Assembly (NCBI RefSeq): GCF_019061185.1
Contig: NZ_JAHQZU010000010.1
Coordinates: forward strand, 62,001 to 126,000
Length of the DNA stretch: 64,000 nucleotides
Source: Paracoccus sp. Z118
Lineage (GTDB): Bacteria > Pseudomonadota > Alphaproteobacteria > Rhodobacterales > Rhodobacteraceae
Reading direction: 5' to 3'
Positions 33,206-42,489 of this stretch are shown here, one piece after another; the first letter of the stretch is position 1, and the number at the start of each line of letters is the position of its first letter. The position numbers were made by a program, and so were the translations under genes. The notes beneath the pieces are model-generated. The model was not told the DNA's origin, made no database searches, and saw only the letters and a program-made list of their open reading frames with translations.

Positions 33206-33901
33206 ATGGACCTGCTGCACCCCCTCACCCTGAACGCCACCGACCTCGCCGCGCTGGCGCTGCTTCTGGTCACATGGTTCGCGGTCGGCGGGGTGATCGA
33301 GCATCCGCCGGCAAAGCGCGTTTCGGTGTCGGTGCTGATGCAGCACTACCGGCGCGCATGGATGGCCGAACTCATCACCCGCGAAAGCCGTATCTTCGAC
33401 GGCAATACCCTGTTCGGCCTGCGCGAGGGCACGGCGTTCTTCGCCTCGGCCTGCATGATCGCGCTGGGGGGCGGGCTGGCCCTTCTGGGCAACACCGAGC
33501 CCCTGACCGGCATCGCCCGCGATCTGGAGGCCGAGACGGTGCCAGTCCTGCTGCTGCAACTCAAGATCCTGCTGATCCTGGCCTTCGTGGCCAACGCCTT
33601 CCTGAAATTCGTCTGGTCGCACCGGCTGTTCGGCTATTGCGCGATCATGATGGCGGCGGTGCCGAACGAATCCGGCCACCCGCAGGCCCGGAAGCGCGCG
33701 ACGGCCGCGGCCGAGATGAACATCAAGGCCGCGCGCCACTTCAACAACGGGCTGCGCTCGGTCTATTTCGCGCTGGGGGCGACGGGCTGGCTGCTGGGGC
33801 CGCTGGGGCTGATCGCCGGCACCGCCATCGTCACGACCATCACCCTGCGGCGCGAGTTCGCGTCGGCCTCGCGGCAGGCGATCCTCGACGACCTCTACTG
33901 A
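33206..33901 (+). CDS. DUF599 family membrane protein
   Basis: 231 aa with four hydrophobic segments (residues ~10-30, 70-90, 110-135, 185-215). The stretch MQHYRRAWMAELITRESRIFDGNTL and HFNNGLRSVYFALGATGWL mark the DUF599 family. Function unknown. ATG 33206 is used. The open frame reaches up to 33128, into the hsp20 promoter region, but is less family-like there. The ribosome site is weak. It converges with the crotonase gene with 3 bp between. Confidence 0.78.
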   Translation: MDLLHPLTLNATDLAALALLLVTWFAVGGVIEHPPAKRVSVSVLMQHYRRAWMAELITRESRIFDGNTLFGLREGTAFFASACMIALGGGLALLGNTEPLTGIARDLEAETVPVLLLQLKILLILAFVANAFLKFVWSHRLFGYCAIMMAAVPNESGHPQARKRATAAAEMNIKAARHFNNGLRSVYFALGATGWLLGPLGLIAGTAIVTTITLRREFASASRQAILDDLY

Positions 33902-33904
33902 GCT

Positions 33905-34708
33905 TCAGCCCTGCCACCGCGGCTTGCGCTTGTCGAAGAACGCCGCGATCCCGTGCGGGGCCTCGTCGTCCTCCCATACCGCGACGAGGCGGTCGATGGT
34001 CATCTCGATCACCTCGGCGTCGATCCGGGGGCCGAGCGCGCGGGTCAGCGCCTTGGCCGCCGCGACGGCCTTGGGTGCGACCTGAAGGTAAGGCGCGACC
34101 TCGTCTTCCACCGCGGCGTCCAGATCCTCGGGATCGACGACATAGGCGAGCAGGTCCAGCCGCTCGGCCTCCTCCGCCTCGAAGATGCGGGCGGACATGA
34201 AGACGCGCCGCGCCTTGCCCTCGCCCATCCGCGCGACGACATAGGGACCGATGGTGGCTGGAATCACACCCAGCCGGGTTTCCGTCAGCCCGAACCTCGC
34301 CCCGCGCGCCCCGACCGCCACGTCGCAGACCGACATCATGCCGATGCCGCCACCGAAGGCGTTGCCGTGAACCCGGCCGATCAGCGGCTTGGGCAGGGTG
34401 TTGAGCGTCTGCAGCATCTCGGCCAGTTGCCGCGCCCCGGCCCGGCGGGTGGCGGCATCGGCGGTCATCTGTTCCTGCATCCAGGCCAGATCGCCGCCGG
34501 CGCAGAAGCTTTTCCCCTCGGCCGCGAGGATCACCGCCCGCACCGCCGGATCGTCGCCCAACTGCCGGGCGGCGAGCGTCAGCTCCTCCAGCATCCGCGC
34601 CGACAGGGCGTTGTGCTTGTCGGCCCGCGCAAGCCACAGCGTGGCGACGCCACGCGCGTCCGTGTCGATGCGGATGGTTTCCATGCGCCGCTCTTCCGCC
34701 GCGCTCAT
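33905..34708 (-). CDS. liuC: Enoyl-CoA hydratase/isomerase, probable methylglutaconyl-CoA hydratase
   Basis: Crotonase-fold enzyme, 267 aa. Oxyanion-hole segments are GKSFCAGGDLAW and HGNAFGGGIGMMS. GLTETRLGVIPATIGPYV is typical for LiuC-type hydratases, which hydrate 3-methylglutaconyl-CoA to HMG-CoA. The pathway neighbours (ivd, mccA/B, HMG-CoA lyase) support this role more than the sequence alone. The ATG at 34708 overlaps the mvaB stop by 4 bp (ATGA). It is the last gene of the operon. Confidence 0.85.
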   Translation of the reverse strand: MSAAEERRMETIRIDTDARGVATLWLARADKHNALSARMLEELTLAARQLGDDPAVRAVILAAEGKSFCAGGDLAWMQEQMTADAATRRAGARQLAEMLQTLNTLPKPLIGRVHGNAFGGGIGMMSVCDVAVGARGARFGLTETRLGVIPATIGPYVVARMGEGKARRVFMSARIFEAEEAERLDLLAYVVDPEDLDAAVEDEVAPYLQVAPKAVAAAKALTRALGPRIDAEVIEMTIDRLVAVWEDDEAPHGIAAFFDKRKPRWQG

Positions 34709-35553
34709 GCGCGCAGTCCTTTCGCCATCGCAGCCGCCCGCTCCACCACATCCATGTCGAGGCCGGTGCTGAACCCGCGGGATGCCAGATGCGCCGCGAC
34801 CTTCTCGGTGGCGACGTTCCCCGCCGCGCCGGGCGCATAGGGGCAGCCGCCAAGGCCGCCCACCGCCGCGTCGAAGACGCGCAGCCCGCGTGCGAGGCTT
34901 GCGTCGATATTATCGAGCGCCCGGCCCGCCGTGTCGTGGTAATGCCCGGCCAGCATCGGGGCCGGCACCTCCTCCAGCACGGCGGCGAGCATCGCGTCCA
35001 CCGCCTCGGGCCACGCCTGCCCGATGGTGTCGGCGAGGCTGATCTCGTAGCAGCCCGCGTCGTGAAGGGCCTTTGCGACACGCACAACGTTTTCGGGCGG
35101 GATCTTCCCGTCGAAGGGGCAATCGGTCACGACGCTGACATATCCCCGGACCGGCACGCCATCGACCTTGGCCGCCGCGATGATCGGCGCGAACCGTTCG
35201 AGGCTTTCGGCAATCGTGCAGTTCAGGTTCGCCCGCGCGAACCCTTCCGAGGCGCTGGTGAACACCGCGATTTCCGAGGCACGCGCGACGCGCGCGCCCT
35301 CGTAGCCCTTAAGGTTCGGGGTGAGAACCGCGTAGCTGACACCGGGCGCGCGGGTGATGCCCGCCATCACCTCGGCGGCGTCGGCCATCTGCGGCACCCA
35401 TCTGGGCGACACGAAGCTTGTCACCTCGATCCGGCGGAAGCCCGCCTCGGACAGCAGGTCCACCAGCGCGATCTTGTCCGCCGCGGGGATCAGGCGCGTT
35501 TCGTTCTGAAGCCCGTCGCGCGGACCCATCTCGAAGATCTCGACATCAGACAT
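34705..35553 (-). CDS. mvaB: Hydroxymethylglutaryl-CoA lyase
   Basis: Cleaves HMG-CoA to acetoacetate and acetyl-CoA, the last step of leucine breakdown. It has 282 aa from MSDVEIFEMGPRDGLQNE. The metal/substrate motif GPRDGLQNE, IEVTSFVSPRWVPQMADA, metal-binding LAGHYHDTAGRAL, and the catalytic Cys loop GGLGGCPYAPGAAGNVATE are all present. The start overlaps the GST stop by 8 bp and the end overlaps liuC by 4 bp. Confidence 0.94.
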   Translation of the reverse strand: MSDVEIFEMGPRDGLQNETRLIPAADKIALVDLLSEAGFRRIEVTSFVSPRWVPQMADAAEVMAGITRAPGVSYAVLTPNLKGYEGARVARASEIAVFTSASEGFARANLNCTIAESLERFAPIIAAAKVDGVPVRGYVSVVTDCPFDGKIPPENVVRVAKALHDAGCYEISLADTIGQAWPEAVDAMLAAVLEEVPAPMLAGHYHDTAGRALDNIDASLARGLRVFDAAVGGLGGCPYAPGAAGNVATEKVAAHLASRGFSTGLDMDVVERAAAMAKGLRA

Positions 35554-36241
35554 CGGGAACCTCGTAGAACTCGCGGGAATACAGCACCGGCACATCTTCG
35601 GGCGGCAGGCTGCGCCCGAAGGCGGGCCGGGCCGCGCAGCGTTCGGCATAGGCGGCGAGCGCGGGACGTTCCTCGAATCGCACGAAGCGCCGAGCAGTCC
35701 AGACCGACCAGCCGACCGCGCAATCGACGCCCGAGAAGCCCGCGCCCATCAGCCAGTCCTGACTTTCGACCGCCTTCTCCACCAGCCCGAGCGCGCGCGA
35801 CAGCCGCGCCGCCTCCAGCTTCATCACCGTGGGCGAGCGCTGCCAGTCCTCGCGCAGCATGATGTGGTGCTGGGTCAGGTTGGCGATGTGCTGGGCCAGC
35901 GTTTCCGCGAAATGCAGCCAGTCGAGCCAGCCGATCCGCCCCTCCTCGCCCGGCGCGCGCCACAGCTCGGGCGCGCGGGTTTCGCACAGCCATTCGACCA
36001 TCGCGCCGGATTCGTGGAAGGTGATGTCGCCGATCTGCATCGCAGGCGAACGGCCGACCGGGTGGATCGCGGCATAGGGCTCCTTGCGCATCGAGCCGTC
36101 GAGGAACGACAACTCGCGCAGTTCATAGGGGCAGCCGATCTCCTCCAGCAGCCACAGCACGCGCATGGAGCGCGACAGCGGGACGTGCCAGAGGATCGGG
36201 GTGTCATGGCCTTCCGTTGCGCCCTTCGCGGGTTCGGTCAT
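35546..36241 (-). CDS. Glutathione S-transferase family protein
   Basis: 231 aa from MTEPAKGATEGHDTPILWHV. The N-terminal thioredoxin fold is visible as LSRSMRVLWLLEEIGCPYEL and the cis-Pro/glutathione segment VGRSPAMQIGDITFHESGAM, followed by an all-helical C-terminal domain with the DCAVGWSVW region. GGAGGAGGA precedes the ATG, which overlaps the mccA stop by 4 bp. GSTs at this place in leucine clusters have no assigned step. It could detoxify reactive enoyl-CoA products (inference). Confidence 0.85.
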   Translation of the reverse strand: MTEPAKGATEGHDTPILWHVPLSRSMRVLWLLEEIGCPYELRELSFLDGSMRKEPYAAIHPVGRSPAMQIGDITFHESGAMVEWLCETRAPELWRAPGEEGRIGWLDWLHFAETLAQHIANLTQHHIMLREDWQRSPTVMKLEAARLSRALGLVEKAVESQDWLMGAGFSGVDCAVGWSVWTARRFVRFEERPALAAYAERCAARPAFGRSLPPEDVPVLYSREFYEVPDV

Positions 36242-38160
36242 TCCTCCTCCTCCAGCCGGATCAGCGCCGCACCCGCTTCGACCTGATCGCCCGCTTGCGC
36301 CAGAACCTCGGCCACGGTGCCGTCGCGGGCCGCGGTCAGCGTGTGCTCCATCTTCATCGCTTCCAGGATCGCCAGCCGGTCGCCCGCCGCGACCTGCTGG
36401 CCGGGGGCGACGAACACCGCCTTGACCAGCCCCGGCATGGGCGACAGCGTCAGCCCCCCGCCCGCCGCCTCGGTCTGCCGGTCCAGCGGGTCCTGCGGCA
36501 CCAGCGTCAGGCTGCGGCCGCCGAAGACGCTGACACCCGCCGGATGGGTCACGATGCGCGAGCGGCGGGGCGCGCCGTTCACCCACCAGCGCTCCCCCTG
36601 CCACAGGACTTCATGCGCGGTGCCATCCAGCGTCACCCGCGCGACGCCGGGGCCGAGCACCTCGACGACGCCCTCGCCTCCCTCCCACGTCACGGTGCGC
36701 TTGAGCGGCGACCAGAGCGTGATGCCGCCGCGCACGTCCGGCTCGTGCAGCCCTGCGACCCCGAGCGCGGCCAGTGCACGGGTTTCAGGCGGGGGTTCGG
36801 CCTGATCGAGCAACTGGTCCAGATCGCGGGCGATCAGGCCGGTATCGACCTCGCCGCGGCGGAAACCCTCGTGCCGGGTCAGGGCGATCAGGAAGTCGAT
36901 ATTGGTGACGGTGCCCGCGACCTCGGTATCGACCAGCGCGGTTTCCAAGGCGCGAAGGGCAATCGCGCGGGTCGGGCCGTGGGTGACGACCTTGGCGATC
37001 ATCGGATCATACCACGGGCTGATGCTGTCGCCCTGCCGCACGCCGGTCTCGACGCGGGCGTTGCCCGCGAATTTCAGATGCGCGAGCCGGCCCGTCGCGG
37101 GCAGGAAGCCCGCCGGCACGTCCTCGGCATAAAGCCGGGCCTCGAAGGCGTGGCCGGTGATGGTCAGCTCGTCCTGCCGCTTCGGCAGCGGCTCGCCGGA
37201 GGCCACGCGCAACTGCCATTCCACCAGATCGACGCCGGTGATGGCCTCGGTCACGGGGTGTTCCACCTGAAGGCGGGTGTTCATCTCCATGAACCAGAAG
37301 CCGTCCGGGCGCAGTCCGTTGGAGCCATCGACGATGAACTCGATGGTGCCCGCGCCGGCATAGCCGATGGCCTCGGCCGCGCGAACGGCGGCGGCGCCCA
37401 TCGCGGCGCGGACCTCGGTGGTCATGCCGGGGGCCGGGGCTTCCTCGATCACCTTCTGGTGCCGGCGCTGAAGCGAGCAGTCGCGTTCGAACAGGTGAAC
37501 GGCGCGAGTGCCGTCGCCGAAGACCTGCACCTCGATATGGCGGGGGGCAGTGACGTATTTCTCGATCAGCACGGAGGGGTTGCCGAAGGCGGTCTGCGCC
37601 TCGCCCTGCGCGCTGGCGAGCGCATCCGCGAAGTCCGGGGGCGCGTCCACCTTGCGCATCCCCTTGCCGCCGCCGCCCGCCACGGCCTTGATGAGCACGG
37701 GATAGCCGATCCGGTCGGCCTGATCGGCGAGAAAGGCGGCGTCCTGATCGGCGCCGTGATAGCCGGGGACGACCGGCACGCCGGCCTTCTCCATCAGCGC
37801 CTTGGCCGCATCCTTGAGGCCCATCGCCCGGATCGCGTCCGCCGAGGGGCCGATGAAGACCAGCCCCGCCGCCGTCACCGCATCCACGAAGTCGGGGTTC
37901 TCGCTCAAGAATCCATAGCCCGGATGGATCGCCTGCGCGCCGGTGTCCAACGCCGCCCGGATGATCGTATCGCCCCGCAGGTAGCTGTCCTTGGGCGCGG
38001 GGCCGCCGATATGGACGGCCTCGTCGGCCATCGAGACATGGCGCGCGCCGCGGTCGGCGTCGGAATAGACCGCGACCGTGCCGACTCCCAGCTTGCGGCA
38101 GGTGTCGATGACTCGGCAGGCGATCTCGCCCCGGTTGGCGATCAGGATCTTGTCAAACAT
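36238..38160 (-). CDS. mccA: Methylcrotonyl-CoA carboxylase, biotin-containing alpha subunit
   Basis: Carboxylates its biotin for transfer to 3-methylcrotonyl-CoA. It has 640 aa. Biotin carboxylase domain: MFDKILIANRGEIACRVID, ATP-grasp loop VAGGGGKGMRKV, and EMNTRLQVEHPVTEAITGVD. The C-terminal biotinyl domain has EAMKMEHTL with the target Lys near residue 603. The start is ATG 38160, with GAAGGATG upstream. The very long frame up to 38475 covers a separate lipoprotein gene. Biotinylation would be by BirA (9011-9805). The first 15 codons recur nearby as a fragment. Confidence 0.93.
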   Translation of the reverse strand: MFDKILIANRGEIACRVIDTCRKLGVGTVAVYSDADRGARHVSMADEAVHIGGPAPKDSYLRGDTIIRAALDTGAQAIHPGYGFLSENPDFVDAVTAAGLVFIGPSADAIRAMGLKDAAKALMEKAGVPVVPGYHGADQDAAFLADQADRIGYPVLIKAVAGGGGKGMRKVDAPPDFADALASAQGEAQTAFGNPSVLIEKYVTAPRHIEVQVFGDGTRAVHLFERDCSLQRRHQKVIEEAPAPGMTTEVRAAMGAAAVRAAEAIGYAGAGTIEFIVDGSNGLRPDGFWFMEMNTRLQVEHPVTEAITGVDLVEWQLRVASGEPLPKRQDELTITGHAFEARLYAEDVPAGFLPATGRLAHLKFAGNARVETGVRQGDSISPWYDPMIAKVVTHGPTRAIALRALETALVDTEVAGTVTNIDFLIALTRHEGFRRGEVDTGLIARDLDQLLDQAEPPPETRALAALGVAGLHEPDVRGGITLWSPLKRTVTWEGGEGVVEVLGPGVARVTLDGTAHEVLWQGERWWVNGAPRRSRIVTHPAGVSVFGGRSLTLVPQDPLDRQTEAAGGGLTLSPMPGLVKAVFVAPGQQVAAGDRLAILEAMKMEHTLTAARDGTVAEVLAQAGDQVEAGAALIRLEEEE

Positions 38161-38198
38161 GGCGGGCATCCTTCGATCGGACGCCCGCCACCGATGGG

Positions 38199-38387
38199 TC
38201 AGCGACGCAGCGCCCCGGCCACGCCGCCGATGGCGGCACCCGCCAGCGGCTCGTCGGCGACGACCTCGCCCACGACCGCGCCGCCCAGGGCGCCGGTGGT
38301 GGCGCGCTCGGCGCCGGTATCGCCGCAGGCCGCGACGAGCAGCAGCAGGGCTCCGCCGGCGAAGAGTTTGGTGACTGTGGTCTGCAT
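38199..38387 (-). CDS. Small glycine-zipper lipoprotein
   Basis: 62 aa: signal sequence MQTTVTKLFAGGALLLLVAAC with lipobox LVAAC (Cys21), then a Gly/Ala-rich helix (TTGALGGAVVGEVVADEPLA, GAAIGGVAGALRR) like the glycine-zipper domains of small outer-membrane lipoproteins. A ribosome site (CTGGAGCG) is correctly placed. It sits between mccB and mccA on the same strand, which is odd for a leucine operon. Function unknown. Confidence 0.72.
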   Translation of the reverse strand: MQTTVTKLFAGGALLLLVAACGDTGAERATTGALGGAVVGEVVADEPLAGAAIGGVAGALRR

Positions 38388-38503
38388 GGCTCGCTCCAGA
38401 TTCGGCCGCGCGACCTCCTCGCGCGGCTCTCGTGGACGACCAACGCGCCCGACGCCGGAAAGTTCGCCCGGACATCCGTCGCTTGCGCGGTCCGCTCGTC
38501 CGG

Positions 38504-38548
38504 GCAGGCGATCTTGTCCCGGTTGGCGATCAGGATCTTGCTGAACAT
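38504..38548 (-). pseudogene. Duplicated fragment of a biotin carboxylase start (mccA-like)
   Basis: 45 bp matching the first 15 codons of mccA (38160-38116) with five or so mismatches. It reads MFSKILIANRDKIAC against MFDKILIANRGEIAC. After codon 15 the similarity ends (PDERTAQATD). It lies between mccB and the lipoprotein gene, where mccA would begin if the lipoprotein were absent. It looks like the relic of an older mccA start or a partial duplication. Confidence 0.65.
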
Positions 38549-38574
38549 GCGTTCGCCCCATGTTGCCGCGCCGC

Positions 38575-38628
38575 ACCGGGGGCTTCGCGCCCCCGGACCC
38601 CCGCGGGATATTTCTGGACAGAAGATGG
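38575..38628 (+). repeat. Dispersed intergenic repeat, copy C
   Basis: Hairpin ccgggggc-ttcgc-gcccccgg, then acccccgcGGGATATTTctggacAGAAGATGG. Nearly identical to copy D in the hairpin half and to copies A and B in the tail. It lies just after the mccB stop side. Confidence 0.7.
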
Positions 38629-38633
38629 CATCG

Positions 38634-40238
38634 TCACATCCTGAACACGCCGAAACGTGTCGGCTCGATCGGGGCGTTGAGGCTGGCGCGCAAGGACAGC
38701 GCCAGCACGTCGCGGGTCTTGCGGGGGTCCACCACGCCGTCGTCCCAGAGGCGGGCGGAGGCGTAGAGCGGGTGGCTCTGCCGGCCGAACATCTCGATGG
38801 TGGGCCGCTTGAACTCGGCCTCCTCCTCGGCCGACCACTGCCCGCCCTTGCGCTCGATCCCGTCGCGGCGGACGGTGGCGAGAACGCCGGCCGCCTGCTC
38901 GCCGCCCATGACGCTGATGCGGCTGCTGGGCCAGGTCCAGAGGAACCGGGGCGAGTAGGCGCGGCCGGCCATGCCGTAGTTGCCGGCACCGAAGGAGCCG
39001 CCGACCAGCATGGTGATCTTGGGGACCGAGGTCGTCGCCACCGCCGTCACCATCTTGGCGCCGTGGCGGGCGATGCCCTCGTTCTCATACTTCCGGCCGA
39101 CCATGAAGCCGGTGATGTTCTGGAGGAAGATCAGCGGGATGTTGCGCTGGCTGCACAGTTCGATGAAATGCGCGCCCTTCACGGCGGCTTCCGAGAACAG
39201 GACGCCGTTGTTGGCGACGATGCCGACCGGGCAGCCCTCGATATGGGCGAAACCTGTCACCAGCGTCTCGCCGAAGCGGGGCTTGAACTCGTCGAAGCGA
39301 CTGCCGTCCACGACGCGGGCGATGACCTCGCGGATGTCGTAGGGGGTGCGCAGGTCGGCGGGGACGACGCCGAGGATTTCCTCGGGGTCGTAGAGCGGGG
39401 CTTCCGGCGACTGCCACACGACCGTCTGCGGAAGGCGGCGGTTCAGATGGCTGACGGCGCGGCGGGCCAAGGCCAGCGCATGGGCGTCGTCCTCGGCCAG
39501 ATGGTCGGCCACGCCGGACAGCCGCGTGTGGACGTCGCCGCCGCCCAGGTCCTCGGCGCTGACGACCTCTCCGGTCGCGGCCTTCACCAGCGGCGGGCCG
39601 GCGAGGAAGATGGTGCCCTGATCGCGAACGATGATAGTGACGTCGGACATGGCGGGGACATAGGCGCCGCCTGCGGTGCAGGACCCCATCACCACGGCGA
39701 TCTGGGGGATGCCCTTCGCGCTCATCTGCGCCTGATTATAGAAGATGCGGCCGAAATGGTCGCGGTCGGGGAACACCTCGTCCTGCTGCGGCAGGTTCGC
39801 GCCGCCGGAGTCCACCAGATAGATGCAGGGCAGGTGGCAGGCCTCGGCGATCTCCTGCGCGCGCAAGTGCTTCTTGACCGTCATCGGATAGTAGGTGCCG
39901 CCCTTCACGGTGGCGTCGTTCGCGACCACCATCACGTCGAGACCATGCACCCGCCCCACCCCGGCGATCACGCCCGCGCCGGGCGCCGCGCCGTCATACA
40001 TGTCATGCGCGGCTGTCGCGCCGATTTCGAGAAACGGCGAGCCGGGGTCCAGCAGGTTCGCCACCCGTTCCCGTGGCGGCATCTTGCCGCGCGAGACGTG
40101 GCGGGCCAGCGCGTCGGGGCCGCCGCCTGCCGCTGCGGCGTCGGCCGCCTGCCGGATCGTCTCCAGCATCGCCAGATGCGCCTGCCGGTTGGCGCGGAAC
40201 GCGTCCGAGGATGGCAGGGCGGTGGTGCGCAGTTTCAT
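38634..40238 (-). CDS. mccB: Methylcrotonyl-CoA carboxylase, carboxyltransferase beta subunit
   Basis: Transfers carboxyl from biotin to 3-methylcrotonyl-CoA. It has 534 aa from [19 protein letters not shown]. The carboxyltransferase domain shows [40 protein letters not shown], and [21 protein letters not shown], with CoA-binding glycines. AAGGGAACTGAC precedes the ATG. The next gene upstream (LprI-like) ends one base before it. The downstream gap holds repeat copy C and the mccA-like fragment. Confidence 0.94.
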   Translation of the reverse strand: MKLRTTALPSSDAFRANRQAHLAMLETIRQAADAAAAGGGPDALARHVSRGKMPPRERVANLLDPGSPFLEIGATAAHDMYDGAAPGAGVIAGVGRVHGLDVMVVANDATVKGGTYYPMTVKKHLRAQEIAEACHLPCIYLVDSGGANLPQQDEVFPDRDHFGRIFYNQAQMSAKGIPQIAVVMGSCTAGGAYVPAMSDVTIIVRDQGTIFLAGPPLVKAATGEVVSAEDLGGGDVHTRLSGVADHLAEDDAHALALARRAVSHLNRRLPQTVVWQSPEAPLYDPEEILGVVPADLRTPYDIREVIARVVDGSRFDEFKPRFGETLVTGFAHIEGCPVGIVANNGVLFSEAAVKGAHFIELCSQRNIPLIFLQNITGFMVGRKYENEGIARHGAKMVTAVATTSVPKITMLVGGSFGAGNYGMAGRAYSPRFLWTWPSSRISVMGGEQAAGVLATVRRDGIERKGGQWSAEEEAEFKRPTIEMFGRQSHPLYASARLWDDGVVDPRKTRDVLALSLRASLNAPIEPTRFGVFRM

Positions 40239-40239
40239 G

Positions 40240-40767
40240 TCAGTTCCCTTTCGGCGCGTCGAGATCGGCGGCAAGCCGCAGCGCATGGCGCGCGGTTTCA
40301 TCCAGCAGGCAGCGGGCGGCGACGACCCGCGCAAGGCTGCCGCCGGCATAGGCCGAGGCCTCGAACGTGCACCATTTGTCGCGCCAGCCGATCCAGGCGC
40401 GTTCCATCTCGACCAGCGAGTCGAGCGGCGGGGGCATCTGATCGGAACCGATGTCGTCCTGCAATGCCGCGCGGCCCTGGCGCTGCGCCGCGTAGATCTC
40501 GTTGAGTTGGACGTCCCACCAGCCTGTCTCGGCCGCGAGGCAGTCGATCATGCCCATGGTGGTCTGCCCGTCCGGCAGGCTCATGCAGATGTCGGCCTGA
40601 TTTCCGACGCAATCCATCACGTCGTCGATCCGCGCGGCACCGGCGGCGAGCGCGCCCCGCGCGCCCGAGAGGCAGGATTGCAGCGCCGTTTCGTCCAGCT
40701 GCACGGGCTCCTGCGCCCAGGCGGGCATGGCGAGCAAGGCGCCGAAAATGGTGGTTCGCAGGATCAT
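40240..40767 (-). CDS. Exported LprI/DUF1311-like protein
   Basis: 175 aa. Signal peptide [19 protein letters not shown] with cleavage after AWA. The mature part holds six Cys and the lysozyme-inhibitor LprI-type pattern ([40 protein letters not shown]). Family members inhibit host lysozyme in mycobacteria, but most homologues are uncharacterised. The start overlaps the acyl-CoA synthetase stop (ATGA) with GGAGGGAGAGG upstream, so it is translated within the leucine operon. Confidence 0.78.
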   Translation of the reverse strand: MILRTTIFGALLAMPAWAQEPVQLDETALQSCLSGARGALAAGAARIDDVMDCVGNQADICMSLPDGQTTMGMIDCLAAETGWWDVQLNEIYAAQRQGRAALQDDIGSDQMPPPLDSLVEMERAWIGWRDKWCTFEASAYAGGSLARVVAARCLLDETARHALRLAADLDAPKGN

Positions 40768-42326
40768 CCCTCTCCCTCCGCCAGCTTGCGCAGCTCGCGC
40801 CGCATCACCTTGCCCGTCACCGTCATCGGCAGCGCGTCGAGAAACGCCACCTCGCGCGGGTAGCTGTGCGCGGCGCAGAGGCGGCGGGCGTGGTCCTGCA
40901 ACTGCTTTGCCAGTTCCTCGCCGGCGGCGTATCCGGGGCGCAGGACGACATAGGCCTTGACGATCTCGGTCCTGAGCGCGTCCGGCTTGCCGATCACCCC
41001 AACCGAGGCGACGGCTTCGTGCTGCATCAGCACGTCCTCGATTTCCGAGGGACCGATGCGGTAGCCGGCGGATGTGATCACATCGTCGTCGCGGCCGACG
41101 AAGCGGATATAACCGTCGTCGATCTGCCCCCGATCGCCGGTCACGAGCCAGTCGCCGCGGAACTTCTCGGCCGTTTCCTCGGGACGGTTCCAGTAGCCGA
41201 GGAACATCGACCCGGCCCGCCCCGCGGCGGAGGTGCGGCGGATGGCGATGTCGCCCTCGCCGTCGATCTCCGTTCCCGCGTCGTCGATCACCACCACGTC
41301 GAAGCCCGGCACCGCGCGGCCGATCCAGCCGGGGCGCGGCGGGAACACGGTTCCGGCGGCCGAGGCGACCATGTTGCACTCGGTCTGGCCGTAGAACTCG
41401 TTGATCGTCAGCCCGAACGCGCGGCGGCCCCAGTCGAGCATCTCGGCCCCCAGCGGCTCGCCGCCGGAGGCGACGCTGCGCAGCCCCGGCACCTGCGCGT
41501 CGGCGGCCTTGAGCATCTTGAGCGCGGTCGGCGGGAAGAAGACGTTGCGGACGCCGTGGCGGGCGATCAGGTCCACGCAGCCATCGACCGTGAAGCGCGG
41601 CATTCGCGCCGCGACCACCGGCACCCCCAGCGCGAGCCCCGGCATCAGCACGTCGAACAGCCCGCCGATCCACGCCCAGTCAGCGGGGGTCCACAGGCAG
41701 TCGCCCGGCTGGCCGAGCCGGTCGTGGGAAAGCTCCACCCCCGGCAGATGGCCAGTCAGCACGCGATGGCCATGCAGCGCCCCTTTCGGCGCGCCGGTGG
41801 TGCCCGAGGTGTAGATGATGACCGCCGGATCATCCGGCCCCGTCGCGGCGACCGGGAAGCCGCCCGCTTCCGGCAGCCCATCCTCGGGGACGATCACCCG
41901 CAGGCCGAAGGGGGCCAGCATCTCGCGCCCTTCCGGGTCGGCCACGACCGTCCGCACGCCGGCATCGCGCAGGCGCAGCCCCAGCGCCTCGGGGCCGAAC
42001 AGCTTGAACAGCGGGATCGAAATCGCGCCCGCCTGCCAGATCGCGACATGCGCCGCCGCCGTCCACGGCGACTGGGTCCGCAGGATGGCGACCCGCTCGC
42101 CCGGCTCGGCTCTCATCGCGTGGGCCAGCCGGTCGGCCATCGCGGCAAGCTCGCCATAGCTGACATGCGCGCCGGTTTCCGCGTCGATCAGCGCCGTGCG
42201 CCCCGGCTCGGTCCGCGCCCAGTCGTGGCAGGCCTGATCGGCCATGTTGAGGCGGTCCGGTGCAGGCCAGCGGAACGCCGCCCGCATCGCCTCGTAATCA
42301 CCGGGGGGCAGAAGCGGGCGCATCAT
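40764..42326 (-). CDS. AMP-binding acyl-CoA synthetase
   Basis: Activates a carboxylic acid to its CoA thioester through an adenylate. It has 520 aa. Motif A3 IIYTSGTTGAPKG, A5 NEFYGQTECNM, A7/A8 WLVTGDRGQIDDGYIRFVGRDDDV, and the C-terminal Lys in PMTVTGKVMRRELR. The sequence resembles acetyl/propionyl/medium-chain synthetases. In this operon isovalerate or acetoacetate would be fitting substrates, which is inference. ATG 42326 or 42323 (adjacent Met codons) starts the protein. Confidence 0.85.
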   Translation of the reverse strand: MMRPLLPPGDYEAMRAAFRWPAPDRLNMADQACHDWARTEPGRTALIDAETGAHVSYGELAAMADRLAHAMRAEPGERVAILRTQSPWTAAAHVAIWQAGAISIPLFKLFGPEALGLRLRDAGVRTVVADPEGREMLAPFGLRVIVPEDGLPEAGGFPVAATGPDDPAVIIYTSGTTGAPKGALHGHRVLTGHLPGVELSHDRLGQPGDCLWTPADWAWIGGLFDVLMPGLALGVPVVAARMPRFTVDGCVDLIARHGVRNVFFPPTALKMLKAADAQVPGLRSVASGGEPLGAEMLDWGRRAFGLTINEFYGQTECNMVASAAGTVFPPRPGWIGRAVPGFDVVVIDDAGTEIDGEGDIAIRRTSAAGRAGSMFLGYWNRPEETAEKFRGDWLVTGDRGQIDDGYIRFVGRDDDVITSAGYRIGPSEIEDVLMQHEAVASVGVIGKPDALRTEIVKAYVVLRPGYAAGEELAKQLQDHARRLCAAHSYPREVAFLDALPMTVTGKVMRRELRKLAEGEG

Positions 42327-42489
42327 GCCCCCCGCTGCCGCCCGGACGGGCCGGCGATGCCCCACGTCGCCGACAGGTCCGGCAGTGCGATGAGCCGAAC
42401 GCTATACGGCCCCACCGCATGATGAACCGCGGCGAACAATGGCCCGCCCGCCAAGAAGCGATCCGATCTCTTCCGCCTGCCTGCGCTGC

